In this document: one piece after another, positions 18,272 to 27,405 of the stretch | Layout: the number at the start of each line of letters is the position of its first letter | Numbering within the stretch: position 1 is the stretch's first letter | The notes under the pieces: model-generated | What the model was told of the DNA's origin: nothing | Seen by the model: the letters and a program-made list of their open reading frames with translations, nothing else | The model's database searches: none | Assembly (NCBI RefSeq): GCF_011392115.1 | Contig: NZ_JAAJBT010000001.1 | Span: 1-64,000 of the forward strand | DNA: 64,000 bases | Direction of reading: 5' to 3' | From: Flavobacterium difficile | Lineage (GTDB): Bacteria > Bacteroidota > Bacteroidia > Flavobacteriales > Flavobacteriaceae | Made by a program: the position numbers and the translations under genes

Positions 18272-19709
18272 GGTTTTATTTTCACATTCGTATTATTATA
18301 AATTAGACCCTAAACAGTGGAAAAACAAAATGCCTTTCCCACCATTGGGAACGTTATATGCTGCTTCTTTACTTCGTGAAAATGGATTTGAAGTTGATTT
18401 GTTTGATACGAATTTACGTGATAATCCTTTTGAAATTGAAACTCTTTTAGTTAAAACGAAACCTAAATATCTTATTATTTATGATGATGGTTTTAATTAT
18501 CTAACCAAAATGTGCTTGACCAACATGCGTGAAGCCTGTTTTGAAATGATTCAACTTGGAAAAAAATACGGTTGTCAAATTGTAGTTTGCAGTTCAGATG
18601 CATCAGATCATTTTGAGAAATATTTAGAAAAAGGTGCGGATTTTGTCATTCGAGGTGAAGGTGAAATTACATTATTAGAATTAATCGCTACTATTGAGAA
18701 CGAAAATACAACTGATAACATTCTCGGAATTGTCTATAAAAAAGATGGAGAAATTATTCAAAATCCAAGCCGAGCTGTTTTACAAAATTTAGATGAATTA
18801 CCACTTCCAGCTTGGGATTTAGTAAACATCGAAAGTTACAAAACAATCTGGAAACAAAGTAAACAACCTTTCACTTTAAATATTGCTACTACACGCGGTT
18901 GTCCGTATAAATGCAATTGGTGTGCCAAACCAATTTACGGAAACCGATACAATGCCCATTCACCAACCTATATAGTCAATCTGATTGCATTTCTGAAGGA
19001 AAAATTTGGGGTGTCTCGTTTTTGGATGTGCGACGATATTTTTGGTTTAAAACCCAATTGGGTACAAGAATTTAATGCCGTTTTAAAAGAAAAAAATATA
19101 ACAATTAGCTTCTTTATTCAAAGTCGAGTCGATTTGTTATTAAAAGAAGATACCATTGAAGCTTTGGCAGAATCGGGTTTAGAAGAAGTTTGGGTGGGTG
19201 CTGAAAGTGCGTCACAAAAAATTTTAGATGCTATGGATAAAGGCACTAAAGTGGAAGAAATTTATGAAGCGACTCGATTGTTAAAATCAAAAAAAATTAA
19301 AGTAGCTTTCTTTTTGCAATTTGGATATTTAGATGAAAATCAGGAAGATATTCAAAAAACAATTGCCATGGTTAAAGAATTGAAACCACACAACATTGGT
19401 ATTTCTGTTTCTTATCCTTTGCCAGGTACCAAGTTTTATGAAAAAGTAAAAGACGACTTGCTATTAAAGTCAAATTGGACCGATTCTGACGATTTTGACA
19501 TGATGTTTCAAGGGACGTATAACTCAAAGTATTACAGAAAGTTACAACGTTTTGTGCATAAAGAATTCAGAATAAGTCAAGGCCTTGAAAACCTTAGGAA
19601 TTTCTCTTTTACAAAAGGGAAAATAGTATCAATATTAAAATTAGGCTATTACATTCCAAGTAGTTTTATAGATAAAATGGTATTGAAAAAAGTACAACAT
19701 GAAAGCTGA
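18264..19709 (+). CDS. Radical SAM enzyme with B12-binding-like N-terminal domain (copy 1)
   Basis: A 481-residue protein. Residues 1-150 form a Rossmann-like domain of the B12-binding type ('PFPPLGTLYAASLL', 'GADFVIRGEGE') but without the DxHxxG cobalamin ligand motif. The radical SAM cluster motif is C213-x3-C217-x2-C220 ('RGCPYKCNWC'), followed by 'FWMCDD', 'VWVGAESAS' and 'FLQFGY' strands of the SAM barrel. BchE/HpnP/HpnJ-type enzymes of this layout methylate, rearrange or couple carbon skeletons, often of lipids. The ATG at 18264 overlaps the upstream stop. It is clearly related to copy 2 at 20466. The substrate is unknown. Confidence 0.9.
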   Translation: MSKVLFSHSYYYKLDPKQWKNKMPFPPLGTLYAASLLRENGFEVDLFDTNLRDNPFEIETLLVKTKPKYLIIYDDGFNYLTKMCLTNMREACFEMIQLGKKYGCQIVVCSSDASDHFEKYLEKGADFVIRGEGEITLLELIATIENENTTDNILGIVYKKDGEIIQNPSRAVLQNLDELPLPAWDLVNIESYKTIWKQSKQPFTLNIATTRGCPYKCNWCAKPIYGNRYNAHSPTYIVNLIAFLKEKFGVSRFWMCDDIFGLKPNWVQEFNAVLKEKNITISFFIQSRVDLLLKEDTIEALAESGLEEVWVGAESASQKILDAMDKGTKVEEIYEATRLLKSKKIKVAFFLQFGYLDENQEDIQKTIAMVKELKPHNIGISVSYPLPGTKFYEKVKDDLLLKSNWTDSDDFDMMFQGTYNSKYYRKLQRFVHKEFRISQGLENLRNFSFTKGKIVSILKLGYYIPSSFIDKMVLKKVQHES

Positions 19710-20469
19710 TTTCGACCAAGCGGCTCCAAATTACGATTCCCATTTCACCTTTTCTGAAATAGGAAAAATGCAGCGTCACTTAGTTTATAATCAACTTCAA
19801 AAACAACTAAAAAACACAAAGAAAATTTTAGAAATTAATTGCGGAACTGGTGAAGATGCGATTTGGTTGGCCATGCAGAATTTCCAAGTTACAGCAACGG
19901 ATATTTCTGAAAAAATGATTGAAGTCGCCCAATCAAAATCAAATGTAGAAAATCTTACTTTTAAAGTTCTTGACATCAATAAAATTTCGAAAGAATCAGA
20001 AAAATTTGATATGATATTTTCAAATTTTGGCGGATTAAATTGTTTGACGAAATCTGAGTTAGGACTCTTTTTTGCTGCAGCAACTAATGTATTTACAGAT
20101 AAAGGGAAAATTAGTTTGGTAATTATGCCCAAAAATACGCTTTGGGAATCGTTATATTTTTTGTTAAAATTCGATTTTAAAAATGCTTTCAGAAGAAAGA
20201 AAGAAGTGGTTTTCGCTAATGTTGAGGGTGAAAAAGTAGCCACATACTATTATAATCCAAAAGATGTTGTACTTTTAGCTAAAGTATATTTTGAAATTGT
20301 AGCCATCAAGCCGATTGGTTTTTTTATTCCACCATCGTATTTAGAGCCTTTTTTTACAAACAAAAAAATACTTTTAAAAGGGTTGCGTTTTTTGGAAAAG
20401 GGCATTAAAGAGTGGTCATTTCTTTCAAAATATGCCGATCATTATATCATAACTTTACAAAAAAAATGA
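19699..20469 (+). CDS. Class I SAM-dependent methyltransferase (copy A)
   Basis: A 256-residue Rossmann-fold methyltransferase. Motif I is 'LEINCGTGEDA' (about 44-54), followed by 'VTATDISEKMIEVA' (acidic loop) and 'FDMIFSNFGGLNCL' (motif IV region). The second half has hydrophobic and basic segments ('FFIPPSYLEPFF') found in methyltransferases that act on lipid or glycan intermediates. It starts 11 bases inside the preceding radical SAM gene and shares ATGA with the next one, so all three are probably made together. The methyl acceptor is unknown. Confidence 0.88.
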   Translation: MKADFDQAAPNYDSHFTFSEIGKMQRHLVYNQLQKQLKNTKKILEINCGTGEDAIWLAMQNFQVTATDISEKMIEVAQSKSNVENLTFKVLDINKISKESEKFDMIFSNFGGLNCLTKSELGLFFAAATNVFTDKGKISLVIMPKNTLWESLYFLLKFDFKNAFRRKKEVVFANVEGEKVATYYYNPKDVVLLAKVYFEIVAIKPIGFFIPPSYLEPFFTNKKILLKGLRFLEKGIKEWSFLSKYADHYIITLQKK

Positions 20470-21845
20470 GTATTCTATTCACACATGCTTATTATTTGTC
20501 CGATGATCCTAAGGAGCAAAAGATAATGAAACCTTATCCACCATTGGGTTTGTTATATGTTTCTGGTTATTTGAAAAGTAAAAATATAAGTAATACTGTT
20601 TTTGATAGTACTTTTTCTAGTTTAACCGAACAACTTGATTTTATTCTTGAAAATAAGCCTAAAGTTATTTGCATTTATACCAATTTAATGACCAAAATTG
20701 AGGTGATTAAGTTGATGAAAATTTTAAAATCTGAATCCTATCATTTTCCAAAAATAGTTTTAGGTGGACCAGATGTAACGTATAATGTAGAAAATTATTT
20801 AAAAGCTGGTGCTGATTTTTTAGTTATAGGTGAAGGAGAAGAAACGACATTTGAATTGTATCAAGCTATAATTAATAATTCAGATATTCATCAAATCAAC
20901 GGCATTGCTTTTTTAGAAAACAATCAAGTAATTCAAACTCAAGCCCGAACAAAATTTAAAGAATTAGACCAATTGCCTTTACCCAATCGTGAGGCAATTT
21001 CCATGCAAAAGTATTTAGATACTTGGAAAAACAATCACGGAAAAAGTTCTATGACGATTTCTACACAACGTGGTTGTCCTTATACTTGTAAATGGTGTAG
21101 TACTGCGGTTTATGGACAAAGTTACAGAAGAAGACCTGCTCATTTGGTGGTGGAAGAAATGAAACTTCTTAAAGAAAAATATCATCCTGATGCGTTGTGG
21201 TTTGTGGATGATGTGTTTACCGTGAGTCATAAATGGTTAACCGAATTTCATTCGGAAGTTATCAAGCAAAAGGCTATTATTCCTTTCGAATGCATCACAA
21301 GAGCCGAACGCTTGAACGATGAAATATTACAACTTTTAAAAGAAATGGGTTGTTTCAGAATTTGGATTGGTGCCGAAAGTGGTTCTCAAAAAATCATTGA
21401 TTTGATGGACCGACGCGTAGATATTAACCATGTTAAAAAGATGATTCAGGATACGAATGCAATCGGAATTGAAACAGGAACTTTTGTAATGGTGGGCTAT
21501 CCAGAAGAAACAATAGAAGATATAAACAAAACAATTACTTATCTAAAAGAAGCTCAACCTACTTTATATACGATTACAATTGCCTATCCAATAAAAGGTA
21601 CAAGTTTATACAACGAAATTGAAGATAAAATTACGGTTCAACCCGAATGGCAAACATCAACCGATAGGGAAATAGATTTTGAAAGAACGTATTCGAGAAA
21701 ATTTTATAAATACGCCGTTAGTAAAGTGGTAAATGAAGTAGAGTTTTCCAGAAATTGGAAGCAAAAAAAATATAAAAAAGCGATATTTCAAAAAAGTAAA
21801 TCTTTCGTATTAAGTTGTATGTTGCCTTTTTTTAAATCATTATGA
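20466..21845 (+). CDS. Radical SAM enzyme with B12-binding-like N-terminal domain (copy 2)
   Basis: A 459-residue paralogue of the 18264 protein. The N-terminal domain has 'PYPPLGLLYVSGYL' and 'GADFLVIGEGE', again lacking DxHxxG. The cluster-binding cysteines are C204, C208 and C211 ('RGCPYTCKWC'). 'LWFVDDVF', 'IWIGAESGSQK' and 'VMVGYPEET' are conserved barrel strands. The ATG at 20466 uses the ATGA overlap with the methyltransferase stop. Two paralogous enzymes flanking one methyltransferase suggest consecutive steps on one substrate, which is inference. Confidence 0.9.
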   Translation: MSILFTHAYYLSDDPKEQKIMKPYPPLGLLYVSGYLKSKNISNTVFDSTFSSLTEQLDFILENKPKVICIYTNLMTKIEVIKLMKILKSESYHFPKIVLGGPDVTYNVENYLKAGADFLVIGEGEETTFELYQAIINNSDIHQINGIAFLENNQVIQTQARTKFKELDQLPLPNREAISMQKYLDTWKNNHGKSSMTISTQRGCPYTCKWCSTAVYGQSYRRRPAHLVVEEMKLLKEKYHPDALWFVDDVFTVSHKWLTEFHSEVIKQKAIIPFECITRAERLNDEILQLLKEMGCFRIWIGAESGSQKIIDLMDRRVDINHVKKMIQDTNAIGIETGTFVMVGYPEETIEDINKTITYLKEAQPTLYTITIAYPIKGTSLYNEIEDKITVQPEWQTSTDREIDFERTYSRKFYKYAVSKVVNEVEFSRNWKQKKYKKAIFQKSKSFVLSCMLPFFKSL

Positions 21846-22960
21846 AAAAAATAATACCACTCTTTTTTTTACTAATATTATGTTTTTCTTGTTCTAAAAA
21901 CAAGGAAAATATAATAGAAGAAAGCATTCTGCTAAAATGGAACAAGTCTTATCCAGATGAAACTATTCAAAGTGTTGAAATTGGTTTAAAATGGGCTTTG
22001 TCACAAGTTGGAGCTAGTGTTTTAAATTCAAATAATATAAAAAAAGAAAAGGATTTTTTTACAATAGAAATTTCCAAAATGGGTTTTAGTAAAAATGCAG
22101 AAAAAGCACTTCGAAAAATTCACCAAAAAGTAAAAGAATCTGAAGAATACAAATTGAATAAGAGTATAGATGTTGGTCGATATGTAGCTTTATTACTAGG
22201 TTCATCCGAACATTATTATGCTTTAATCGGAACACCAAAAACACTTGATGAAATCACTAAAAATTATACGTTACTTCCTGAGAAAGGATATATTAACAAT
22301 TCAAGTGTTTCTAAAGTGCATCGCATCATACAATTTTCAGCACAAAAAAGATTTAATCAATTGTTTTTTTCTCAGGAAATTGATTCAGTTACAGGTAAAA
22401 TTTATGAATTTGAAACTATAGAACTTCTTAAAAATGGACAACTTCGATTTGGTATTTTTGATGCAAATGGGAAAAGGAAAATGGCAGCAGATAGTAAACA
22501 TACAGAAGCAGGGAAACCAGCCAAATGTATGTGGTGTCATGAATCGAATATTCAACCCATGTATAACGATCAAAAAAATATAAAAGGATTTCTTCCTTAC
22601 ATGAAATTACAAGAAACATTTGATACCTATCGAGAAGCAAACCAAAAGGATAAAAAAGAATTCATTGACGTCTTAAATTATATTGATTACCAACAAACTC
22701 AAGAGCATACATTTACAGAAATTTTATACACTAGTTTTATGGAACCATCAGCTAAAAGATTAGCTTTGGAATGGAATATGACTGAAAAACAAGTACAAAC
22801 TAAATTGAAAAACTATACAACACATCAACATCACGAATTTGATTTTTTAGGTGAATTGTATTACAGGAACGAAATTGAACATTTGGCTCCGATAAAAAGC
22901 CTACCAGTTTCTGGAAATATTAGAGAAAAAAGCAATAAAGAAGTCAATTATATTTACTAA
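21842..22960 (+). CDS. Lipoprotein with a single CxxCH heme-binding motif
   Basis: A 372-residue lipoprotein. The SpII lipobox cysteine is C17 ('LCFSC'). The only recognisable motif is C229-M-W-C232-H233, a c-type heme attachment site, with M240 close by as a possible axial ligand. The rest is helical, charged and matches no family I know. It overlaps the preceding radical SAM gene by ATGA and is the last gene before the only real gap in the operon (85 bases). Possible roles are electron transfer or a redox or structural heme protein in the envelope serving the pathway. A zinc-type site is an alternative reading. Confidence 0.7.
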   Translation: MKKIIPLFFLLILCFSCSKNKENIIEESILLKWNKSYPDETIQSVEIGLKWALSQVGASVLNSNNIKKEKDFFTIEISKMGFSKNAEKALRKIHQKVKESEEYKLNKSIDVGRYVALLLGSSEHYYALIGTPKTLDEITKNYTLLPEKGYINNSSVSKVHRIIQFSAQKRFNQLFFSQEIDSVTGKIYEFETIELLKNGQLRFGIFDANGKRKMAADSKHTEAGKPAKCMWCHESNIQPMYNDQKNIKGFLPYMKLQETFDTYREANQKDKKEFIDVLNYIDYQQTQEHTFTEILYTSFMEPSAKRLALEWNMTEKQVQTKLKNYTTHQHHEFDFLGELYYRNEIEHLAPIKSLPVSGNIREKSNKEVNYIY

Positions 22961-23045
22961 AATGTTGTGCTTCAATATAAATTGAAAAAAATAAAAGTAA
23001 AAAAGTTAAAATAGCACACGAATTAATGAAGTTTAATTACAAATT

Positions 23046-24452
23046 ATGACAAAAAAACACATCCTATATTTTATTCTAATATTTTTTTGGATTATTTGTT
23101 ATTTTGGACTCCAATTCGATGGTTTATACGGACAAGATGCCTATGAGTATTTGCGTTACACAGAAGCTTTAAAGTATTATTTTAAAACTGGAAAATCACC
23201 AGGTGATTATTTTTGGGGCGTTTACTATCCGCTTTTTGGTAGTTTTCTATCATTTATTATTGGAAATTCCGCTTTGGCTTTACAACTTATTTCATGCTTT
23301 TCATTATTAGTATCTTTTCTATACCTGAATAAAATTATCGAATTAATTTATAAAGAAAAAACAAATCAATATATCACATTTTTGTTCTTTTGTATGTCGC
23401 CAATTATACTAATCCATAGTTTTTTGGTAATGTCAGACATGTTAACCTGTGCTTTGCTACTTGTTTCCATTTATTATTTTTTTTCTTATTTATCTTACTC
23501 CAAAAAAAGTTCGTTTTTATTCGGAGTTGCATTTTGTTTAATAGCTATACTTACCAGATATGCAGTTGCAGTTATTTTGTTTCCAATATGTCTTATAGTT
23601 TTATTTCAACTTATAGCAAGAAAGCATTTTAAATTAGTAGCTTATTCAATTCCTTTAATCATCGCACTCTCTTTACCACATGTTTTAGTGAAGTCTCAAA
23701 ATAGTTTAAATTTTTTATCTCATAATTGGCTTACCTCATGGGATTTTTTAAATTTATTTAAAAGTCATTTTATTACAGTTGATGGGGAAAATTCTAATAA
23801 TTGTATCAATTTAATTTATGTTTTTTTTCAAATAGTTCATCCAGCATTTTTTGTCTTCGGAATACCACTTATCATATACTATTTGAAAAAAAGAAGATTT
23901 ATCCTTACTAAATACCAAAAGATATTACTAATTGCAATAGTATTATATGCTTTGTTTTTAGGAGGAATTCCTTTTCAAAACAAACGATTTTTAATTCAGT
24001 CTTTTCCATTACTACTACTTTTTATTTATCCGTATTTGCAGAAAATAATTTTAAAACTTAAAAAACAAAATATTGTTTTTTCTATACTATTTTTAATTCA
24101 AATTACACTTGCTATTTATGTTGGTAAACAATACTATGATAGAAATCTGTTAGAAAAAGCAATAGTAAACGTGATGAAACCGTATCAAAACAAAACGTTA
24201 TATGTATTTGACATTGATGTTGCAATGAAAGGGCGAGGATTGCAGTTTAATTATAAAAACTTATTCTCAGATAAATATATCAAATTTGAAAAGGATGCTT
24301 TAGTTTTGATAAATGAAAAGCAATTAGAAAAACAATGGAAAGGAAAAAATCCATTAATTAATTGGGAAAATATTCAAAAAAAGTGTGTACTTGTTAAATT
24401 AAAAACATCTGATAAAAATTGGAGTTTGTATAAAATTAGCGCATTAAAATAA
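23046..24452 (+). CDS. GT-C type integral membrane glycosyltransferase (ArnT/PMT-like)
   Basis: A 468-residue polytopic protein with about ten membrane helices. The first loop has 'YGQDAYEYLRYTEAL' with D31 in the position of the catalytic aspartate of GT-C enzymes, and 'FLVMSDMLTCALL' resembles the second conserved helix start of GT39/GT83 members. The C-terminal 100 residues form a soluble periplasmic-type domain. Such enzymes transfer a sugar from a polyprenyl-phosphate donor onto lipid, glycan or protein on the outer face of the inner membrane. It follows an 85-base gap and may start a second transcript. Its stop overlaps the next start (TAATG). Confidence 0.8.
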   Translation: MTKKHILYFILIFFWIICYFGLQFDGLYGQDAYEYLRYTEALKYYFKTGKSPGDYFWGVYYPLFGSFLSFIIGNSALALQLISCFSLLVSFLYLNKIIELIYKEKTNQYITFLFFCMSPIILIHSFLVMSDMLTCALLLVSIYYFFSYLSYSKKSSFLFGVAFCLIAILTRYAVAVILFPICLIVLFQLIARKHFKLVAYSIPLIIALSLPHVLVKSQNSLNFLSHNWLTSWDFLNLFKSHFITVDGENSNNCINLIYVFFQIVHPAFFVFGIPLIIYYLKKRRFILTKYQKILLIAIVLYALFLGGIPFQNKRFLIQSFPLLLLFIYPYLQKIILKLKKQNIVFSILFLIQITLAIYVGKQYYDRNLLEKAIVNVMKPYQNKTLYVFDIDVAMKGRGLQFNYKNLFSDKYIKFEKDALVLINEKQLEKQWKGKNPLINWENIQKKCVLVKLKTSDKNWSLYKISALK

Positions 24453-25438
24453 TGATTTGGATCAAAATTAAATACAGATTTTATTTATACGTACATACTT
24501 TTTTGTTCCAATTAGGTTTTGCAAATAGGTTGCTTAAAAACCGTTTTGGCGAACGAATTATAGTTTTCCATGGCATTGATGAAACTGGAGAAACTAAATA
24601 CAATAGTCGGTTCCATTCTGTTCAATTTTTTGAAAAGTTTATTCAATATGTAGTAGCTAATTATAATGTTATTTCATTAGAGGATTTTTATGCTAAAAAA
24701 TTTAAGCCAAACACTCTAAATATTGCGATTACTTTTGATGACGGATATTTGAACAATTACAAATATGCAGTGCCAATTTTAGAAAAATATGAAGTACCTG
24801 CTACTTTTTTCATTACTACAATTCAAAATAAGGCGAATTATTTATGGCCCGATTTTTTAGATTTAGTTTCTTTTTATACCTCAAAAAATGAAATAATTTT
24901 TGAAAATAATCTTTATGTTAAAAACAAAAAAAAAGAGTTTGTTTTTAATGGTGTTTCCTTAAAAAACAGGTGCAAAAAATTAACTTTTGATGAACTAAAA
25001 TCTATATTTACTATCTTCGAAGAAGAATGGGAAAAAATTCAAAAAAAACCATTAGAAGATTATTGGCAATTAATGAATGATACTCAAATCAATTTAATCG
25101 CCAAAAATAAACTTTTTACAATTGGATCACATAGTTATACACATGCAAATTTGACTATGATTCCTTTTGAAGAAGCCAAATTTGAAATTTTAAAAGGGAA
25201 AGAAATTTTAGAGACTATTGGTTCAAAATCTATTGTAGAGTTCGCTTTTCCTTTTGGTAGTTATAACTTAGAATTAGTTAATTATTGTCGAAATATTGGT
25301 TTTAAAAGAGTACTTTTAGTTGACTACAACTCTGAAAAGGATCAAAGAATTGCAGCATTAAAAAGTAGATTTGTAATGAATCCGTATGTTGGTTTTGAAA
25401 TGCAAATACTGTATTTGTTAAAAGGAAAATATGTTTGA
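24452..25438 (+). CDS. Polysaccharide deacetylase (NodB/CE4 domain)
   Basis: A 328-residue CE4-type enzyme. Motif 1 is 'TFDDG' (94-98, with D96 and D97). Motif 2 is H227-x3-H231 ('SHSYTH'), the metal-binding histidines. Motif 3 is 'FAFPFGSYN'. Between motifs 1 and 2 lies a long insertion (about 130-220), as in exopolysaccharide-linked deacetylases. No signal peptide is evident, so it may act on a cytoplasmic lipid-linked sugar or be anchored by its hydrophobic N-terminus. The start overlaps the upstream stop by one base, and the next gene starts 8 bases before its end. Confidence 0.9.
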   Translation: MIWIKIKYRFYLYVHTFLFQLGFANRLLKNRFGERIIVFHGIDETGETKYNSRFHSVQFFEKFIQYVVANYNVISLEDFYAKKFKPNTLNIAITFDDGYLNNYKYAVPILEKYEVPATFFITTIQNKANYLWPDFLDLVSFYTSKNEIIFENNLYVKNKKKEFVFNGVSLKNRCKKLTFDELKSIFTIFEEEWEKIQKKPLEDYWQLMNDTQINLIAKNKLFTIGSHSYTHANLTMIPFEEAKFEILKGKEILETIGSKSIVEFAFPFGSYNLELVNYCRNIGFKRVLLVDYNSEKDQRIAALKSRFVMNPYVGFEMQILYLLKGKYV

Positions 25439-26360
25439 TATGGACGATTTACAATTTACTTACAAAAGATTAGAAGACCATTTATTTGAAGATGTTCAAT
25501 TTTTGTTTCTGACTGTTTTTAACAAGAAAAAATCAATTACCTATTTAAAAAACAAATACAACACGTCTTTTTTAGGAAGTAAATACATTTGTTATTTGGC
25601 CTATCACAATAATCAACCGGTAGCTTTTTACGGAACAATTCCGCAACAATTCACCTCAAATTCAAAGTCAATTTTAGTGGCACATGCTTGTGATTCATTT
25701 ACATTAAAGAATTTTCAAGGCAAAGGATTACATTATAATTTAGCTATGAAATCCTATGAGTTAATGAAAGCTGAAGGCATTAAGTTTGTGTATGCTTATC
25801 ATAGTGAAAATACTTATTTTAGTACAAAAAAGCTAGGTTGGTTAGAACATAAAAATATGAAAAGGTTTCATTTTTATATTCATACAATTCCATTAGCTAA
25901 AGTAATTCAGAAATTAAATTTAGAAAGAATTTATACTAAGTTTTGTGCTGTTTATTTGAAGAAATATTTAAATAGTAAGGAAACTGACAGTTCATCAAAA
26001 AAGTTAAAACAAGCCTACAATAAAGATTTTATTAAATATAAAAATGGTTTTAATTCGCATTATTTTATTCAATTGAATTCTTGTAGCTTTTGGATTAAAA
26101 TAGATGCTGTTTTACATGTTGGTTTTTTTACATGTGATACGGATGAAAATTTCAAAAAAGCCATTAGCAAATTAAAAAAAATCGCCTTTTTTTTAGGTGT
26201 AAATGAAATATTATTTCAGGTTTTAGAGGATTCTAAAGAGTTTCAATTTCTTTCAAAGTTAGAAAAAGGAAAACCTTCTTGGCTAATTGGTTATTTACCA
26301 TTTGACACCATTAATTTAAATGATGTAGAATTTAATTATGCCGATTTAGATACTTTTTAA
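25431..26360 (+). CDS. GNAT-family acyltransferase
   Basis: A 309-residue protein. The N-terminal half is a GNAT domain: strand 'YICYLAYHNNQPVAFYG', then the acetyl-CoA pyrophosphate loop 'FQGKGLHYNLA' (Q96, G97, G99), then 'KFVYAYHSENTYF'. The second half repeats a GNAT-like fold without a clear CoA loop, as in FemAB-type and polysaccharide-locus acyltransferases. After a deacetylase in the same transcript, re-acylation of a freed sugar amine is an attractive idea, but that is inference. It overlaps the deacetylase gene by 8 bases. Confidence 0.75.
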   Translation: MFDMDDLQFTYKRLEDHLFEDVQFLFLTVFNKKKSITYLKNKYNTSFLGSKYICYLAYHNNQPVAFYGTIPQQFTSNSKSILVAHACDSFTLKNFQGKGLHYNLAMKSYELMKAEGIKFVYAYHSENTYFSTKKLGWLEHKNMKRFHFYIHTIPLAKVIQKLNLERIYTKFCAVYLKKYLNSKETDSSSKKLKQAYNKDFIKYKNGFNSHYFIQLNSCSFWIKIDAVLHVGFFTCDTDENFKKAISKLKKIAFFLGVNEILFQVLEDSKEFQFLSKLEKGKPSWLIGYLPFDTINLNDVEFNYADLDTF

Positions 26361-26361
26361 T

Positions 26362-27405
26362 TTGAAAAATACACTTAAACATATCGTTTTTTTAACACCT
26401 GGTTTTGCTCAAAATGAACAAGACACGACTACTATTCCTGCACTACAAGAATATATTTTTGCTTTAAAAAAAGAGCAACCCGAATTAAAAATTACAATAA
26501 TTGCGTTTCAATTTCCATTTACAAAATCCAGTTACGATTGGCATAATTGTAATGTCATTCCTTTAAATGGTAAAAATAAAAAATGGAAAAAGATTCTAAT
26601 TTGGAATTCCGCTTTTCAGTCATTAAAGAAACTAAATAAAAAACAACCCATTTCCATAATTCATAGTTTTTGGTTGGGTGAATGTGCTTTTGTAGGGAAT
26701 TTATTTTCAAACAGATTCAGAATAAAACACATTTGCACTCTCATGGGACAAGATGTAAAGAAAAAAAATTTCTATTTAAAATTGCTTCCTTTACAAAACA
26801 TGAATCTGATTTGTTTGAGTACGTTTCAAAAACAATACCTTCTAGGAAACGATTCATTTCAACCCAAAATTATTCCTTGGGGAATTACCAAAACTAAGTT
26901 TTTACCGTCAACACAAAAAACCATTGATATAATTGGTGTAGGTTCTTTAATACCAGTAAAAAATTATGAACTTTTTATCGATATTATTTTTGAAATACAT
27001 AAAACATTGCCACTAAAAGTAGTTTTACTTGGCGATGGAAAGGATAAAGAAAAACTTCAGAAAAAAATTAAGCAATTACAACTGGAAAATGCTATAACAT
27101 TAACCGGGAAATTATCCTATATAAAAACTTTAGAATACATTTCAAAAGCTAAAGTACTTTTGCATACCAGTCATTTTGAAAGTTTCGGTATGATATTTCC
27201 GGAGGCATTAGAAAGTAAAACTCTTATTGTCTCTAAAAATGTGGGTTGTGCGTTTCCTTCGGAAAATTGGTTTATTGCAGAAACAATTGAAGAAATGATT
27301 TTGGCTTGTAAAAAAGGATTAATTTCATCGTTTGCAACTAATTGTGATAATCCATTTTTGATAGAAAAGACAGTTGAAAATTATCTAAAAGTATATAATG
27401 AATAG
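26362..27405 (+). CDS. GT4-family glycosyltransferase (TTG start)
   Basis: A 347-residue GT-B glycosyltransferase. The nucleotide-sugar half shows 'GVGSLIPVKNYELFID', 'VVLLGDGKDKEKL' and the EX7E motif in 'HFESFGMIFPEALES'. The start is read as TTG at 26362, one base after the previous stop: the first beta strand ('HIVFLTPGFAQ') begins ten residues later and there is no in-frame ATG near it. It overlaps the flippase gene by 8 bases. Donor and acceptor sugars are unknown. Confidence 0.9.
   Translation: MKNTLKHIVFLTPGFAQNEQDTTTIPALQEYIFALKKEQPELKITIIAFQFPFTKSSYDWHNCNVIPLNGKNKKWKKILIWNSAFQSLKKLNKKQPISIIHSFWLGECAFVGNLFSNRFRIKHICTLMGQDVKKKNFYLKLLPLQNMNLICLSTFQKQYLLGNDSFQPKIIPWGITKTKFLPSTQKTIDIIGVGSLIPVKNYELFIDIIFEIHKTLPLKVVLLGDGKDKEKLQKKIKQLQLENAITLTGKLSYIKTLEYISKAKVLLHTSHFESFGMIFPEALESKTLIVSKNVGCAFPSENWFIAETIEEMILACKKGLISSFATNCDNPFLIEKTVENYLKVYNE

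Noticed and set aside
19797..20243. 148-codon antisense frame inside the methyltransferase gene
   Set aside because: The plus-strand gene has intact methyltransferase motifs and coupled overlaps; the antisense product has no recognisable features.
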